Shown here piece after piece: positions 1 to 7,672 of a stretch of DNA of 64,000 nt (positions within the stretch are counted from its first letter, which is position 1; the number at the start of each line of letters is the position of its first letter). The notes below the pieces were generated by a model. The model was given only the letters and a program-made list of their open reading frames with translations, was not told the origin of the DNA and searched no databases. The position numbers and the translations under genes are program-made. This DNA comes from Kalymmatonema hyalinum WJT4-NPBG1 (GTDB lineage Bacteria; Cyanobacteriota; Cyanobacteriia; Cyanobacteriales; Nostocaceae). The stretch spans positions 1 to 64,000 of the forward strand of contig JAHHIB010000046.1 of assembly GCA_019359075.1 (NCBI GenBank), written 5' to 3'.

Positions 1-90
1 TTAAACAAAGACTACGAGTTACTCCCGGAAACGGCAGAGACATTTGTCTACCTTGCCATGATCCGGATTATGGTGAGACGATTGGCATAA
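1..90 (+). pseudogene. C-terminal end of a DDE transposase (cut by window edge)
   Basis: The first 29 codons stay open and end in TAA at 88-90. The peptide finishes with VYLAMIRIMVRRLA, a tail I associate with cyanobacterial IS4/IS5-type DDE transposases. No catalytic residue lies inside the window, so family and intactness cannot be judged. It marks the left edge of the accessory region. Confidence 0.55.
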
Positions 91-188
91 TATTTTACCC
101 CGCATAACTTTTCAAACATCCTCTAAGCTGGAAAGCACTCACGGGTATCATGACCCTTTTAACGTAGTCCTCTAGAGACTTGCTCTGG

Positions 189-332
189 CTATATCTCCAG
201 TGTTTGTGCTAGTTGCCCAGCTTTGTCCACTGTTTGGTGTATAGCCTTATCGCCCTCTGCTAAAATGTGACCAATAGCACAATAAAGTACAAAAGCCCTT
301 CCACTGGACCACTTCTGTTGAGTTAAATATAA
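189..332 (-). pseudogene. Possible C-terminal gene fragment without a start
   Basis: On the minus strand a 47-codon open stretch runs from just after an in-frame TAG to a TAG at 189-191. It contains the protein-like segment CAIGHILAEGDKAIHQTVDK and lacks any start codon. The composition looks like real coding sequence, an amphipathic helix, rather than chance, but I do not recognise the family. Otherwise 91-399 shows nothing recognisable. Confidence 0.25.
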
Positions 333-399
333 CTAAGGGGCAAAAAATCTAACTAAAAGGAAAAATCATTATTATAGATAAGCTTTCAACAATAAAATT

Positions 400-651
400 A
401 TGGAAGAGCAGCCAGATCTACACAGCTTTCTCTATCAAAAGCGAACCTATAGAGGAAAATTCAGCTTAAAGGCTTTAGTATTTAACGCCAACCTACAAGA
501 ATTTGCAGCACGAGTGACCTACATTTGCAATTTACAAACTCTTGGTAAGCTTTCTGCAGAAGATTCATATCAGCAAATTAACGCGCTTTGGGAGCAGTTA
601 GAACGTAGTTATTTAGAAGCGGGGATTGATTCAAGCGCAGAAGAGCAATAG
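400..651 (+). CDS. DUF7219-type small cyanobacterial protein
   Basis: An 83-residue soluble protein with no signal peptide or membrane segment. The core VFNANLQEFAARVTYICNLQ followed by GKLSAEDSYQQI and a Leu-rich helix matches, from memory, a conserved cyanobacterial family of about 80-90 residues (DUF7219) of unknown function. Length is normal for the family. The ATG is preceded by an A/T-rich leader with no strong Shine-Dalgarno, so the start rests on family length. It stands alone between transposon debris and a terminator-like hairpin, so its neighbours give no hint of its role. Confidence 0.7.
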   Translation: MEEQPDLHSFLYQKRTYRGKFSLKALVFNANLQEFAARVTYICNLQTLGKLSAEDSYQQINALWEQLERSYLEAGIDSSAEEQ

Positions 652-947
652 TGCTACTTCACCTCACCAGAATTACAGGGTGCGCAGATGTGCTGTGATA
701 AAAGCAGGGCGATTGCCCAAAGGGCAGTGGCGTTCGCGTATCCCTCACGGGACGCTGTGCGCTTAGCCGTGCTGCACCGCGAAGGACTCAGCCAATCCCT
801 ATTTGCGGAAAGTTTCGCTCAAGTATCCATTAACACACAACTTTTTAACATGAACTCGAACTTTTAGTAGAATCAAAGCAAGTTTGACGTAGGTAATATT
901 TTACAAAAGATGCCCTAGTTTGATGAATAGGATTTGCAATTTCTCCT

Positions 948-970
948 ACACCCATCCCGGGTGTTTTTTA
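948..970 (+). terminator. Rho-independent terminator-like hairpin
   Basis: A 6-bp stem ACACCC/GGGTGT with a 5-nt loop is followed directly by TTTTTTATT on the plus strand. It lies about 300 bp after the DUF7219 gene. The rest of 652-1175 holds no gene, only HIP1-rich repeat debris such as the 985-1020 stretch ending in GCGATCGC. Confidence 0.55.
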
Positions 971-1175
971 TTGTGCGGTAGGCGATTGCGCGGAGCGCAG
1001 CGCCCTTTAGGGCGATCGCTTTCTTATTTACTGTGTCTTAAAACTGACCATTTTTGTTTTTGCGTCAGCTTCTACTTTTAAACAAAATGCTTGTATTATA
1101 TAATCATTGAAAATAAGCATTATTTGCTAGTTACCGCAAAAAGCACAGTAACCAGCAAATAGCAACTACAGTAAT

Positions 1176-1466
1176 TTACGCCATTGCCCTAGCCATGTGA
1201 CGGTAGGACTCAGCGCAGCGGCGGCAAGATGCAGCACAGCGTTTGCAGTGGTCGTGGTTATGTTTATCACACTCATCTGCACAGCGCGTGCAAGCTTCAG
1301 CACAGACACTACACATTTGAGCATGAAGCGGCGAATTGCGAGACATGAAACGAGCGCATAAATCGCAACTATCAGCGCAATCCCGGCACAATTTGATACA
1401 TTGAGCCATCATCTGTACCATGTCACCACTTAAGCAGGCATCGGCACAGTATTCGCAATCAAGCAA
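1176..1466 (-). CDS. Cys-rich four-helix copper-binding protein (Csp-like), 5' end frameshifted
   Basis: A 96-residue Cys-rich protein with repeated CxxxC pairs (CEYCADAC, CRDCADSC, CSVCAEAC, CKRCAASCRRCAES) and a DKHNHDHC His cluster. This is the pattern of DUF326/Csp four-helix-bundle proteins, which store Cu(I) through Cys thiolates lining the bundle. The open frame starts only at a TTG. A better N-terminus begins at an ATG at 1525 (MTTTKNHQSLLETCTQNC) but is in another frame and stops at 1430. A tandem 8-bp duplication at the joint explains the break; without one copy the two parts fuse into a family-length protein of about 113 residues. Its position beside copper genes supports a copper role. 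Whether the short form is translated is unknown. Confidence 0.75.
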   Translation of the reverse strand: MLDCEYCADACLSGDMVQMMAQCIKLCRDCADSCDLCARFMSRNSPLHAQMCSVCAEACTRCADECDKHNHDHCKRCAASCRRCAESYRHMARAMA

Positions 1467-1471
1467 TCAAG
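1455..1471. repeat. 8-bp tandem duplication causing a frameshift
   Basis: GCAATCAA occurs twice back to back (1455-1462 and 1463-1470), followed by the first base of a third copy. It sits exactly where the reading frame of the Cys-rich protein breaks. Removing one copy joins ...CTQNCLDC directly to EYCADAC in frame. Confidence 0.85.
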
Positions 1472-1792
1472 ACAATTTTGAGTGCAAGTTTCCAACAGGG
1501 ATTGGTGATTTTTAGTTGTGGTCATTATTCAACTCCAGCATTAGTAATGAATTCTACATGAAGCAGTCTTTCTGCTCCTTTGGCTACACCTTAAGAAATT
1601 GCAGTTCAAATCACGTCTACCTAATGGCATGAGGAGTACTTCTTACTAATTCAATAGTCAAATTTCATCTTGATTTGATTTATATATGTTTCGGAAGTAA
1701 AAAGGATTTCATCCTAATTTCATTTTGCTTTGCAATACTAAAGATTTGGTACAGTTCTTACCTTAAAGGTCAGCTACTCGGAAACATGGCAG

Positions 1793-1824
1793 TTGACACT
1801 CCAGTAGACTGGAGATTTCACAAT
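1793..1824 (+). promoter_or_regulatory. MerR-type promoter/operator before the DUF305 gene
   Basis: The -35 TTGACA (1793-1798) and the -10 CACAAT (1819-1824) are 20 bp apart, longer than the usual 17. The spacer contains the perfect dyad CTCCAGT-AG-ACTGGAG. A 19-20 bp spacer holding a central dyad is the hallmark of promoters untwisted by MerR-family metal sensors (CueR, ZntR, MerR). The likely regulator is the MerR gene at 6819. The DUF305 start codon lies about 30 bp downstream. Confidence 0.7.
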
Positions 1825-1854
1825 AGTAGAAGAAAACTTCTTGGTAACTCTTAA

Positions 1855-2547
1855 ATGAATGTCAAGTCTATGCAACCTATTTCTTGGAAAAGTGGGTTTT
1901 TTGCGTTTAGCTTTGTAGCGATCGCATCCCTAACAGCCTGTTCTACAACTGCTTCCCAAAACCAAACTCAAGCCCCAAATACCACCGCAACTGAGGCGAG
2001 CGAGAAGCAACATATGGATCATGGCAGTGGCATGGACCACAGCATGGATTTAGGTCCAGCTGATGCTGACTACGATTTACGGTTTATTGATGGGATGATT
2101 CCGCACCATCAAGGTGCTGTGGAGATGGCAAAAGAAGCCCAGCAGAAATCAAAACGTCCTGAAATTAAAAAGCTGGCAGAGGAAATTATTAAAGCACAAA
2201 ACAAAGAAATCGCTGAGTTGAAACAGTGGCGCACCGCATGGTATCCTAAAGCACCTAATACGCCGATGGCTTGGCATGCTCAGATGAATCACATGATGGC
2301 AATGTCTCCTGAGCAGGAGAAAGCTATGCGAATGGACATGGACTTAGGAAGTGGTGATCCAGAGTTTGACCTGCGCTTCATTAATGCAATGATTCCGCAT
2401 CATCAGGGCGCTGTCGAAATGGCGCAAGATGCTTTGAACAAGTCTAAGCGACCTGAAATTAAGCAATTGGCTCAAGAGATTATTACTTCACAGCAAACAG
2501 AGATTAATCAAATGAAGCAGTGGCGACAAGCTTGGTACAAAAAGTAA
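1855..2547 (+). CDS. Tandem DUF305 lipoprotein
   Basis: A 230-residue exported protein. The N-terminus has a hydrophobic segment and the lipobox LTAC at about residue 29, so it is probably a lipoprotein. Two DUF305 domains follow (about 70-135 and 165-228), each with DLRFI(D/N)xMIPHHQGAVEMA and a C-terminal QWR.AWY motif. Most DUF305 proteins have one domain, so this is a tandem duplication. His/Met-rich linkers (HMDHGSGMDHSMD) look metal-binding. The family is often found beside copper-resistance genes, but its chemistry is not established. The upstream MerR-type promoter indicates metal induction. Confidence 0.85.
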   Translation: MNVKSMQPISWKSGFFAFSFVAIASLTACSTTASQNQTQAPNTTATEASEKQHMDHGSGMDHSMDLGPADADYDLRFIDGMIPHHQGAVEMAKEAQQKSKRPEIKKLAEEIIKAQNKEIAELKQWRTAWYPKAPNTPMAWHAQMNHMMAMSPEQEKAMRMDMDLGSGDPEFDLRFINAMIPHHQGAVEMAQDALNKSKRPEIKQLAQEIITSQQTEINQMKQWRQAWYKK

Positions 2548-2642
2548 GCTAGTAAATTTGTGTAGGTACCGTATCGTTGGTCTGTGTGGATGATTGATGG
2601 AATGCTGATTTTAGCAGGGTTGTAGCCCGTACGGGTAAGGGT

Positions 2643-3025
2643 ATGTATCGGGTTCTGCGCGATCGCATTCCTCCGTCGCCACTTGAACATTTACGCCTAA
2701 ATACAGCAGATACTTTGGTCGATTTAGGATGTGGTACAGGAATACAGCAGAATAAAGGCGTCAGTCGTCAGGAGTCAGAAGTAAAATTTGCTCTCTATCT
2801 GGCTTTTGAGTTGAAAAGGTGTACCTCATGAACTTGCAATCTGCTGTATATGCTAAAGAAATTAACAATCAGATTCAGTTGCATAATGCGATTATATGTG
2901 TAGATTTTTCGGACAAGATGCTTGAGCAAATTCCTAATCATAGTAAGTATGAATGTATAGTAATGGATGCTCCGGAATTTGCTGCTTTGCCTAGAACCTA
3001 CAATAAGATACAGGCGATCGCCTAA
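2643..3025 (+). pseudogene. Class I SAM-methyltransferase fragment split by a MITE
   Basis: The first part (2643-2744) encodes RLNTADTLVDLGCGTGI, methyltransferase motif I for SAM binding. The second part (2849-3025) encodes YAKEINNQIQL, then VDFSDKMLEQI (motif II) and ECIVMDAPEFAAL. A 102-bp element with terminal inverted repeats and a TA duplication lies between them. Removing element plus one TA gives a continuous 92-codon frame. Even then the protein stops at 3025, far short of the roughly 200-250 residues of this family, so the gene has also lost its 3' part. Confidence 0.7.
2745..2846. mobile_element. 102-bp MITE with TA target-site duplication
   Basis: The ends are CAGCAGAAT and its near-perfect inverse (ATTGCTGCTG-type end, reading ...AATCTGCTG), and each end is flanked by TA (2743-2744 and 2847-2848). 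A TA duplication is the signature of IS630/Tc1-mariner elements. There is no transposase, so this is a miniature non-autonomous element. Precise excision restores the methyltransferase codons GGA-ATA-TAT-GCT. Confidence 0.7.
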
Positions 3026-3172
3026 ACGCATAACCACCCCACATCCACAAAAAATACCCCTCCATCCGCAAGGGCATGAGGGGAGGGGATGAGGTAGGCG
3101 CTAACAGTTCGACAGATAATATCATGTCCGGATAATGGCTTACGATAAAACTAGGGAGTAAAGCGTCAAAAC

Positions 3173-3307
3173 ACAGCGCAAGGCAGAGCAAAACTGCGTG
3201 AACGTGTTTCTATCGAACATTGTTTCGCTAAAATCAGGCAATGGCAAGGCGAACAGGCTCGTTACATTGGTCTACGCAAGAATCTTTTTAGGCAAGTGCT
3301 TTACTAG
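3173..3307 (+). pseudogene. DDE transposase C-terminal remnant
   Basis: An open stretch without start encodes QGRAKLRERVSIEHCFAKI and RQWQGEQARYIGLRKNLF, then stops. This resembles the last helix, with the E of the DDE triad in SIEH, of IS1182/IS5-like transposases. The rest of the element is missing. The neighbouring 3026-3172 stretch holds no recognisable gene. Confidence 0.6.
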
Positions 3308-3380
3308 GAAGCCCTCAACTCAAACTTGACAGACTAGTAGCCCCACTTTTCTACTCTCAAAAATTTTTTCTCACTACCCC

Positions 3381-3412
3381 TTGACTCTCCAGCTTACTAG
3401 AGCTTTCAAAAT
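3381..3412 (+). promoter_or_regulatory. MerR-type promoter/operator before copZ-copA
   Basis: TTGACT (3381-3386) and CAAAAT (3407-3412) are separated by 20 bp. The spacer begins CTCC and contains the imperfect dyad CTCCAG-CTT-ACTAGAG. Geometry and half-sites match the promoter at 1793, so both are probably switched by one MerR-family sensor. Initiation would fall near 3419, making an upstream in-frame TTG at 3421 an unlikely start for copZ. Confidence 0.7.
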
Positions 3413-3441
3413 GGAATTAGTTGATTAAAAGAGTACTTGAA

Positions 3442-3636
3442 ATGACACTTGAACTGAAAGTTCCTAACATGGCTTGTTCTGCTTGTGGAGAAAGCATCAC
3501 AAAAGCGGTCAAAGCGGTTGATCCAGCCGCTACCGTTGAGGCTGATCCTAAGACCAAGTTGGTCAATGTTGAAACGCAAGCCTCGGAGACAACCGTAAAG
3601 CAAGCCATTACAGATGCAGGTTACACCGTCGCCTAG
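3442..3636 (+). CDS. copZ: Copper chaperone CopZ-like heavy-metal-associated domain protein
   Basis: A 64-residue single HMA domain with the metal site MACSACG (residues 9-15) and a predicted beta-alpha-beta-beta-alpha-beta fold ending AGYTVA. Such proteins bind Cu(I) with the two Cys and hand it to the N-terminal HMA domain of CopA. The ATG at 3442 was chosen over an in-frame TTG at 3421 because the promoter places the mRNA start almost at that TTG. copA follows 45 bp later on the same strand, so the two form an operon under the MerR-type promoter. Confidence 0.85.
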   Translation: MTLELKVPNMACSACGESITKAVKAVDPAATVEADPKTKLVNVETQASETTVKQAITDAGYTVA

Positions 3637-3681
3637 TGGCTTCAATTTCTCAACAAATAAAGCGCGAAGGAGACGTGACTG

Positions 3682-5943
3682 ATGGAAAATACCACGCTCA
3701 AACTCCGAGGCATGAGTTGTGCCTCTTGTGCCAACAATATTGAAGAGGCAATTCGATCCGTTCCCGGTGTCAATGCGTGCAGTGTGAACTTCGGGGCGGA
3801 GCAGGCTACTATTGAATATAACCCTCAGCAAACTAACCTAGAGGACATTCAACAGGCGATCGAAGAAGCAGGGTATTCTGCTTACTCGCTCCAAGAACAA
3901 GAGATGATCACTGGCGAAACGGATGCAGAGCAAGCGGCTCGTCAGGCTGAATCGCGAAAACTGAAACGACGACTCATTTTTGGTGGTGTCGTTACAACTA
4001 TCCTCGTCATTGGAGGATTGCCGATGATGACCGGGGTACACATACCCTGGATTCCAGCGTGGCTACACCACCCAGTGCTTCAGCTTATTTTAACAGCCCT
4101 CATTCAATTTTGGAGCGGTGAATCCTTTTATCAAGGAGCTTGGAAAACTTTCAAGCGTCATACTGCCACAATGGATACGTTGGTTGCCTTAGGAACCAGT
4201 GCCGCTTTTTTCTATTCGCTCTTTCCAACCTTTTTCCCCGGATTTTTCCTGAACCAGGGATTGTCACCGGATGTCTATTACGAAATCTCTGCGGTGGTCA
4301 TTACCCTGATTTTGTTAGGACGATTGCTGGAAAACCGTGCTAAAGGTCAAACCTCAGAGGCGATTCGCAAGCTGATGGGATTGCAGGCAAAAACCGCACG
4401 AGTGATTCGGAACGGTCAGGAAATTGATATCCCGATCGCGGAAGTGGGATTGGGAGATGTGATTCTCGTGCGTCCGGGTGAAAAGATTCCGGTAGATGGT
4501 GAGATCATCGACGGTTCCTCCACCATTGATGAGGCAATGGTAACGGGTGAAAGTCTTCCTGTGAAAAAACAACCGGGCGATGAAGTGATTGGAGCCACCA
4601 TTAATAAAACTGGTAGCTTCAAATTCCGAGCGACACGCGTGGGTAAAGACACTTTCTTAGCGCAAATCGTCAAACTAGTGCAGCAAGCCCAAGGGTCGAA
4701 AGCTCCAATTCAAAAGCTAGCCGACCGAGTGACTGGATGGTTTGTACCAGTTGTCATTGCCATTGCGATCGCCACTTTCATCATCTGGTACAACATCATG
4801 GGCAATGTAACGATGGCACTCATTACCACTGTAGGTGTGCTGATTATTGCTTGCCCGTGTGCTCTTGGCTTGGCAACACCAACTTCTATCATGGTGGGAA
4901 CAGGCAAGGGAGCAGAAAATGGTATTCTTATTAAAGGGGCAGAAAGTCTAGAACTCGCGCACAAGCTAAAGACTATCGTTCTCGACAAAACGGGTACAAT
5001 TACGCAAGGTAAGCCCACCGTCACCGACTTTGTAACTGTCAACGGTACAGCCAATAGCAATGAGCTAAATCTTCTGCGCCTTGCAGCATCTGTCGAACGG
5101 TATTCAGAACATCCTCTGGCTGAAGCAGTTGTGCAGTATGCCCAATCTCAAGGCGTGGAATTGAGCGATTCACAGGATTTTGAGGCGATCGCTGGTAGCG
5201 GTGTGCAAGGGTATGTATCAAATCAATGGGTACAAATTGGCACCCACCGTTGGATGAACGAGTTAGGCATTGATACAATTGCATTGCAAGAACATTGGGA
5301 TCGCTTGGAGTATCTAGGTAAGACGGTCATCTGGATTGCGGTGAATAGCAAAGTTCAAGGGATTATGGGCATTGCTGATGCGGTGAAACCGTCTTCTGTA
5401 AACGCGATTCGCACATTGCAAAAAATGGGATTGTCCGTGGTAATGTTGACCGGGGACAATCGCCGTACTGCTGAAGTGATTGCCCGTGAAGTGGGCATCA
5501 AGCGAGTTTTTGCCGAAGTTCGCCCGGATCAAAAAGCCGAGACTGTCGAGAAACTTCAGTTGGAAGGCAAAATTGTGGCAATGGTTGGGGATGGCATCAA
5601 TGATGCACCAGCGTTGGCTCAAGCTGATGTCGGGATGGCAATTGGAACTGGAACAGATGTAGCGATCGCGGCTAGTGACATTACCCTTATCTCTGGGGAT
5701 TTACTCTTGATTGTCACCGCCATTCAACTTTCTCGTGCCACCATTCGCAATATTCGTCAGAATCTCTTCTTCGCCTTTATCTACAACGTCGCTGGTATTC
5801 CAATCGCAGCAGGAATTCTCTTCCCCATCTTCGGTTGGCTGCTCAACCCCATTATTGCAGGTGCAGCAATGGCGTTTAGTTCCGTCTCCGTAGTAACGAA
5901 TGCACTGCGTTTGCGTAATTTCCGACCTAAAACAATTGGTTGA
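3682..5943 (+). CDS. copA: Copper-exporting P1B-type ATPase
   Basis: A 753-residue metal pump in the cell or thylakoid membrane. The N-terminal HMA domain has GMSCASC (residues 10-16). The transmembrane helices include CPC in [12 protein letters not shown], the Cu(I) signature of P1B-1 pumps. TGES (actuator), DKTGTIT (phosphorylated Asp), SEHPLAEA (nucleotide-domain HP motif) and [10 protein letters not shown] (hinge) are all present, so the enzyme looks complete. It exports Cu(I) using ATP. It is preceded by copZ and followed 23 bp later by a 26-aa micro-ORF. A diverged copy of its last 100 codons lies at 13325-13629. Silver transport cannot be excluded. Confidence 0.95.
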   Translation: MENTTLKLRGMSCASCANNIEEAIRSVPGVNACSVNFGAEQATIEYNPQQTNLEDIQQAIEEAGYSAYSLQEQEMITGETDAEQAARQAESRKLKRRLIFGGVVTTILVIGGLPMMTGVHIPWIPAWLHHPVLQLILTALIQFWSGESFYQGAWKTFKRHTATMDTLVALGTSAAFFYSLFPTFFPGFFLNQGLSPDVYYEISAVVITLILLGRLLENRAKGQTSEAIRKLMGLQAKTARVIRNGQEIDIPIAEVGLGDVILVRPGEKIPVDGEIIDGSSTIDEAMVTGESLPVKKQPGDEVIGATINKTGSFKFRATRVGKDTFLAQIVKLVQQAQGSKAPIQKLADRVTGWFVPVVIAIAIATFIIWYNIMGNVTMALITTVGVLIIACPCALGLATPTSIMVGTGKGAENGILIKGAESLELAHKLKTIVLDKTGTITQGKPTVTDFVTVNGTANSNELNLLRLAASVERYSEHPLAEAVVQYAQSQGVELSDSQDFEAIAGSGVQGYVSNQWVQIGTHRWMNELGIDTIALQEHWDRLEYLGKTVIWIAVNSKVQGIMGIADAVKPSSVNAIRTLQKMGLSVVMLTGDNRRTAEVIAREVGIKRVFAEVRPDQKAETVEKLQLEGKIVAMVGDGINDAPALAQADVGMAIGTGTDVAIAASDITLISGDLLLIVTAIQLSRATIRNIRQNLFFAFIYNVAGIPIAAGILFPIFGWLLNPIIAGAAMAFSSVSVVTNALRLRNFRPKTIG

Positions 5944-5966
5944 ATAAATCACAGGGAGTCGTAACG

Positions 5967-6047
5967 ATGCTTAAGAAAGCAACATTTTTGGCAACTTTGG
6001 CAGGATTTGGATTTTTGCTAGGAGCGATTTCCGGTACATTAGCGTAG
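5967..6047 (+). CDS. 26-aa micro-ORF after copA, signal-peptide-like
   Basis: The ATG follows the RBS-like ACAGGGAG. The peptide starts MLKKATFLATLAGFGF, continues with a hydrophobic Gly-rich stretch and ends GTLA at a TAG. It has the n- and h-regions of a signal peptide and terminates where a signal peptidase A-X-A site would lie. A second copy at 13659-13739 conserves 22 of 26 residues although the DNA has drifted, which suggests selection on the peptide. A small membrane peptide that assists CopA is possible; the alternative is the leftover of a longer exported protein cut in both copies. Confidence 0.5.
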   Translation: MLKKATFLATLAGFGFLLGAISGTLA

Positions 6048-6088
6048 CTTGCAATGTCGTTATTTTCGCCAACGGAGGCGTTGAAATC

Positions 6089-6655
6089 ATGAAAAAAATA
6101 GCAATCATTAGTAGTATTGCAAGTTTGGGATTAATGTTTGGAATTGCTTCTAACAAAGCAGTTGCACAAATGTCCCACGAACAGATGCAACCATCTCATA
6201 CAAAGCAAACGGGTCAGTTCCATCGCATCGAACAACTCTTATGGGCAAAAATTGCCGTTACTGCTGGCGGATTAGGATTGATAGGACTGGAGTTATGGTG
6301 GTTTGTGCTAAGTAAGCCAAAATCACAAAAAGCACAATCAAAGCAGGGCATTCAGGAAGTAACAATTACCGTTGATGGTGGGTATGAACCAAGCCAAGTG
6401 GTAGTTAATCCAGGTCAAAGAGTCCGGCTCAACTTCTACCGTAAAGACCCCAGCAGTTGCCTTGAAGAAATCCGATTTCCTGACTTCCACATTGCCCAAG
6501 AGCTACCCCTAAACCAAGCGACTCCCATTGAGTTCACTCCCAACCAACCAGGAACTTACACCTTTACCTGTGGCATGAATATGTTTCGCGGTGTGATTAA
6601 AGTAGAGCCATCCAATATTGGCACACAGCAGTTTTCTACGCAGATATCAGCATGA
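6089..6655 (+). CDS. Membrane-anchored cupredoxin-domain protein
   Basis: A 188-residue exported protein. It has a signal peptide (residues 1-26, cleavage near AVAQ), a His/Met-rich segment, one transmembrane helix (about 52-72) and a C-terminal cupredoxin domain (about 88-175). The domain shows FHIAQ (His ligand) and TCGMNMF (Cys and Met ligands), as in plastocyanin-like blue copper folds. It probably binds copper on the periplasmic side, as carrier or buffer. It lies 41 bp after the micro-ORF, likely in the copZ-copA transcript. No enzyme motif such as a multicopper oxidase is present. Confidence 0.8.
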   Translation: MKKIAIISSIASLGLMFGIASNKAVAQMSHEQMQPSHTKQTGQFHRIEQLLWAKIAVTAGGLGLIGLELWWFVLSKPKSQKAQSKQGIQEVTITVDGGYEPSQVVVNPGQRVRLNFYRKDPSSCLEEIRFPDFHIAQELPLNQATPIEFTPNQPGTYTFTCGMNMFRGVIKVEPSNIGTQQFSTQISA

Positions 6656-6818
6656 AAACGGCAAGCTTCTGCGCCCAGCGTGAGATTGATAACTAGCAAG
6701 CAACACCTTGCCAAACGCTGGGCACAGTTCCTTGTAAAAATTCCTAATACAAATAAGATACAGAGTCAAGTATACGGTTTCCTTTGTTGTACGTCTTACT
6801 AATAAGTAGGAGTTAATT

Positions 6819-7232
6819 ATGTTAGTCCAAGAAACCAAGAAGCAAATTGGTTTAGTTGCTAAAGAAAGTGGCATTCCAATCAAAACAATTCGTTACTACG
6901 AAGAACTGGGCTTGCTTAAGGCTTCGGATCGGACTGAGGGTGGATTTCGATTATTTAACTCAAATGTTTTTGCCCGCCTCAATTTTATCAAGCGTGCCCA
7001 GGGTCTTGGATTGAGCTTGTTAGAGATTAAAGAGTTGCTGGATGTGCATGACCAAGGAGACTTACCCTGCGACCACATTAAAGCAAAACTGAATGATAAA
7101 GTTGCAGCAATCGAATACCAAATCGAACAGCTAAAGGTGTTGAAGTTAGAGTTAGAAGGGCTACTCTCACGCTGGAAAACTGTTTCTGAAATACCTGAAA
7201 ATACCATCTGTCCGATTATCGATCCGACTTAG
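6819..7232 (+). CDS. MerR-family metal-responsive regulator
   Basis: A 137-residue regulator. The winged helix-turn-helix is at residues 1-75 (IPIKTIRYYEELGLLK, then GFRLF), followed by a long dimerisation helix and a short C-terminal metal loop. Candidate ligands are Cys in LPCDHIK and Cys in NTICPII near the end. This spacing is closer to ZntR/PbrR/MerR than to the C-x7-C loop of CueR, so the metal is uncertain. The ATG has a TAGGAG site 8 bp upstream. It is the obvious candidate to act at the 20-bp-spacer promoters at 1793 and 3381. Confidence 0.85.
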   Translation: MLVQETKKQIGLVAKESGIPIKTIRYYEELGLLKASDRTEGGFRLFNSNVFARLNFIKRAQGLGLSLLEIKELLDVHDQGDLPCDHIKAKLNDKVAAIEYQIEQLKVLKLELEGLLSRWKTVSEIPENTICPIIDPT

Positions 7233-7337
7233 AAAATCAATTTTGTAATGAGCAGGATAATCTGCAATTTTTGATTCTCAAATAGGTGTTGCAGCCTTCA
7301 AGGGATGAAAATCATCAACGGCAATTTGTGCGGATAT

Positions 7338-7366
7338 GTAGAGACGTTGCACTGCAACGTCTCTAC
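7338..7366. repeat. Short perfect palindrome, common cyanobacterial intergenic type
   Basis: Two 13-bp arms, GTAGAGACGTTGC and its exact inverse, surround a 3-nt loop. The core AGACGTTGC is widespread between genes in filamentous cyanobacteria. There is no T-run, so it is a dispersed repeat rather than a clear terminator. It is the only notable element in 7233-7471. Confidence 0.7.
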
Positions 7367-7471
7367 AAAATCGATGCCTGCGATTTTATCAGCTATTGGC
7401 TTCTGCTCTGCTGATAGCTGATCTTCCAAAAAAGTCTCAAACATTTTCACACCAGTCAGGAAGGAGGAAAA

Positions 7472-7660
7472 ATGGCTAAAATTGGCTTGTTTTATGGAAC
7501 TCAAACTGGAAATACCCAAACCCAAGCCGAACTTATTCAGAAACAATTTGGTGGCGACAGCGTTGTTGATTTAGCGCTAGATGAAGATAACCAATCTGAG
7601 TTAACACAACAACGCATCAAAACTTGGGTTGCTCAGTTAAAACAGGAATTTGCATTCTAG
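7472..7660 (+). pseudogene. isiB: Flavodoxin with large in-frame internal deletion
   Basis: A 62-codon frame made of the two ends of flavodoxin. Residues 1-34 carry the FMN phosphate loop GLFYGTQTGNTQTQAE. Residues 35-62 carry the C-terminal helix ALDEDNQSELTQQRIKTWVA. A normal long-chain flavodoxin has about 170 residues, so roughly 105 central residues, including the flavin-stacking loops, are absent while the frame is kept. A good AGGAGG site precedes the ATG. The product could not hold FMN normally and is probably a relic, although start, stop and RBS survive. It sits 12 bp before a metal-linked lipoprotein gene and may be co-transcribed. Confidence 0.8.
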
Positions 7661-7672
7661 GAGGTAAGTTTC

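Noticed and set aside
1590-1625. GTTCAAATC word resembling a tRNA T-arm
   Set aside because: No acceptor or anticodon stem can be built around it; no tRNA or rRNA gene was recognised in the window.
3406-5952. Several long open frames on the minus strand and in other frames across copZ-copA
   Set aside because: They overlap a fully supported copper ATPase with all motifs; their peptides lack recognisable domains and mirror its codon structure.
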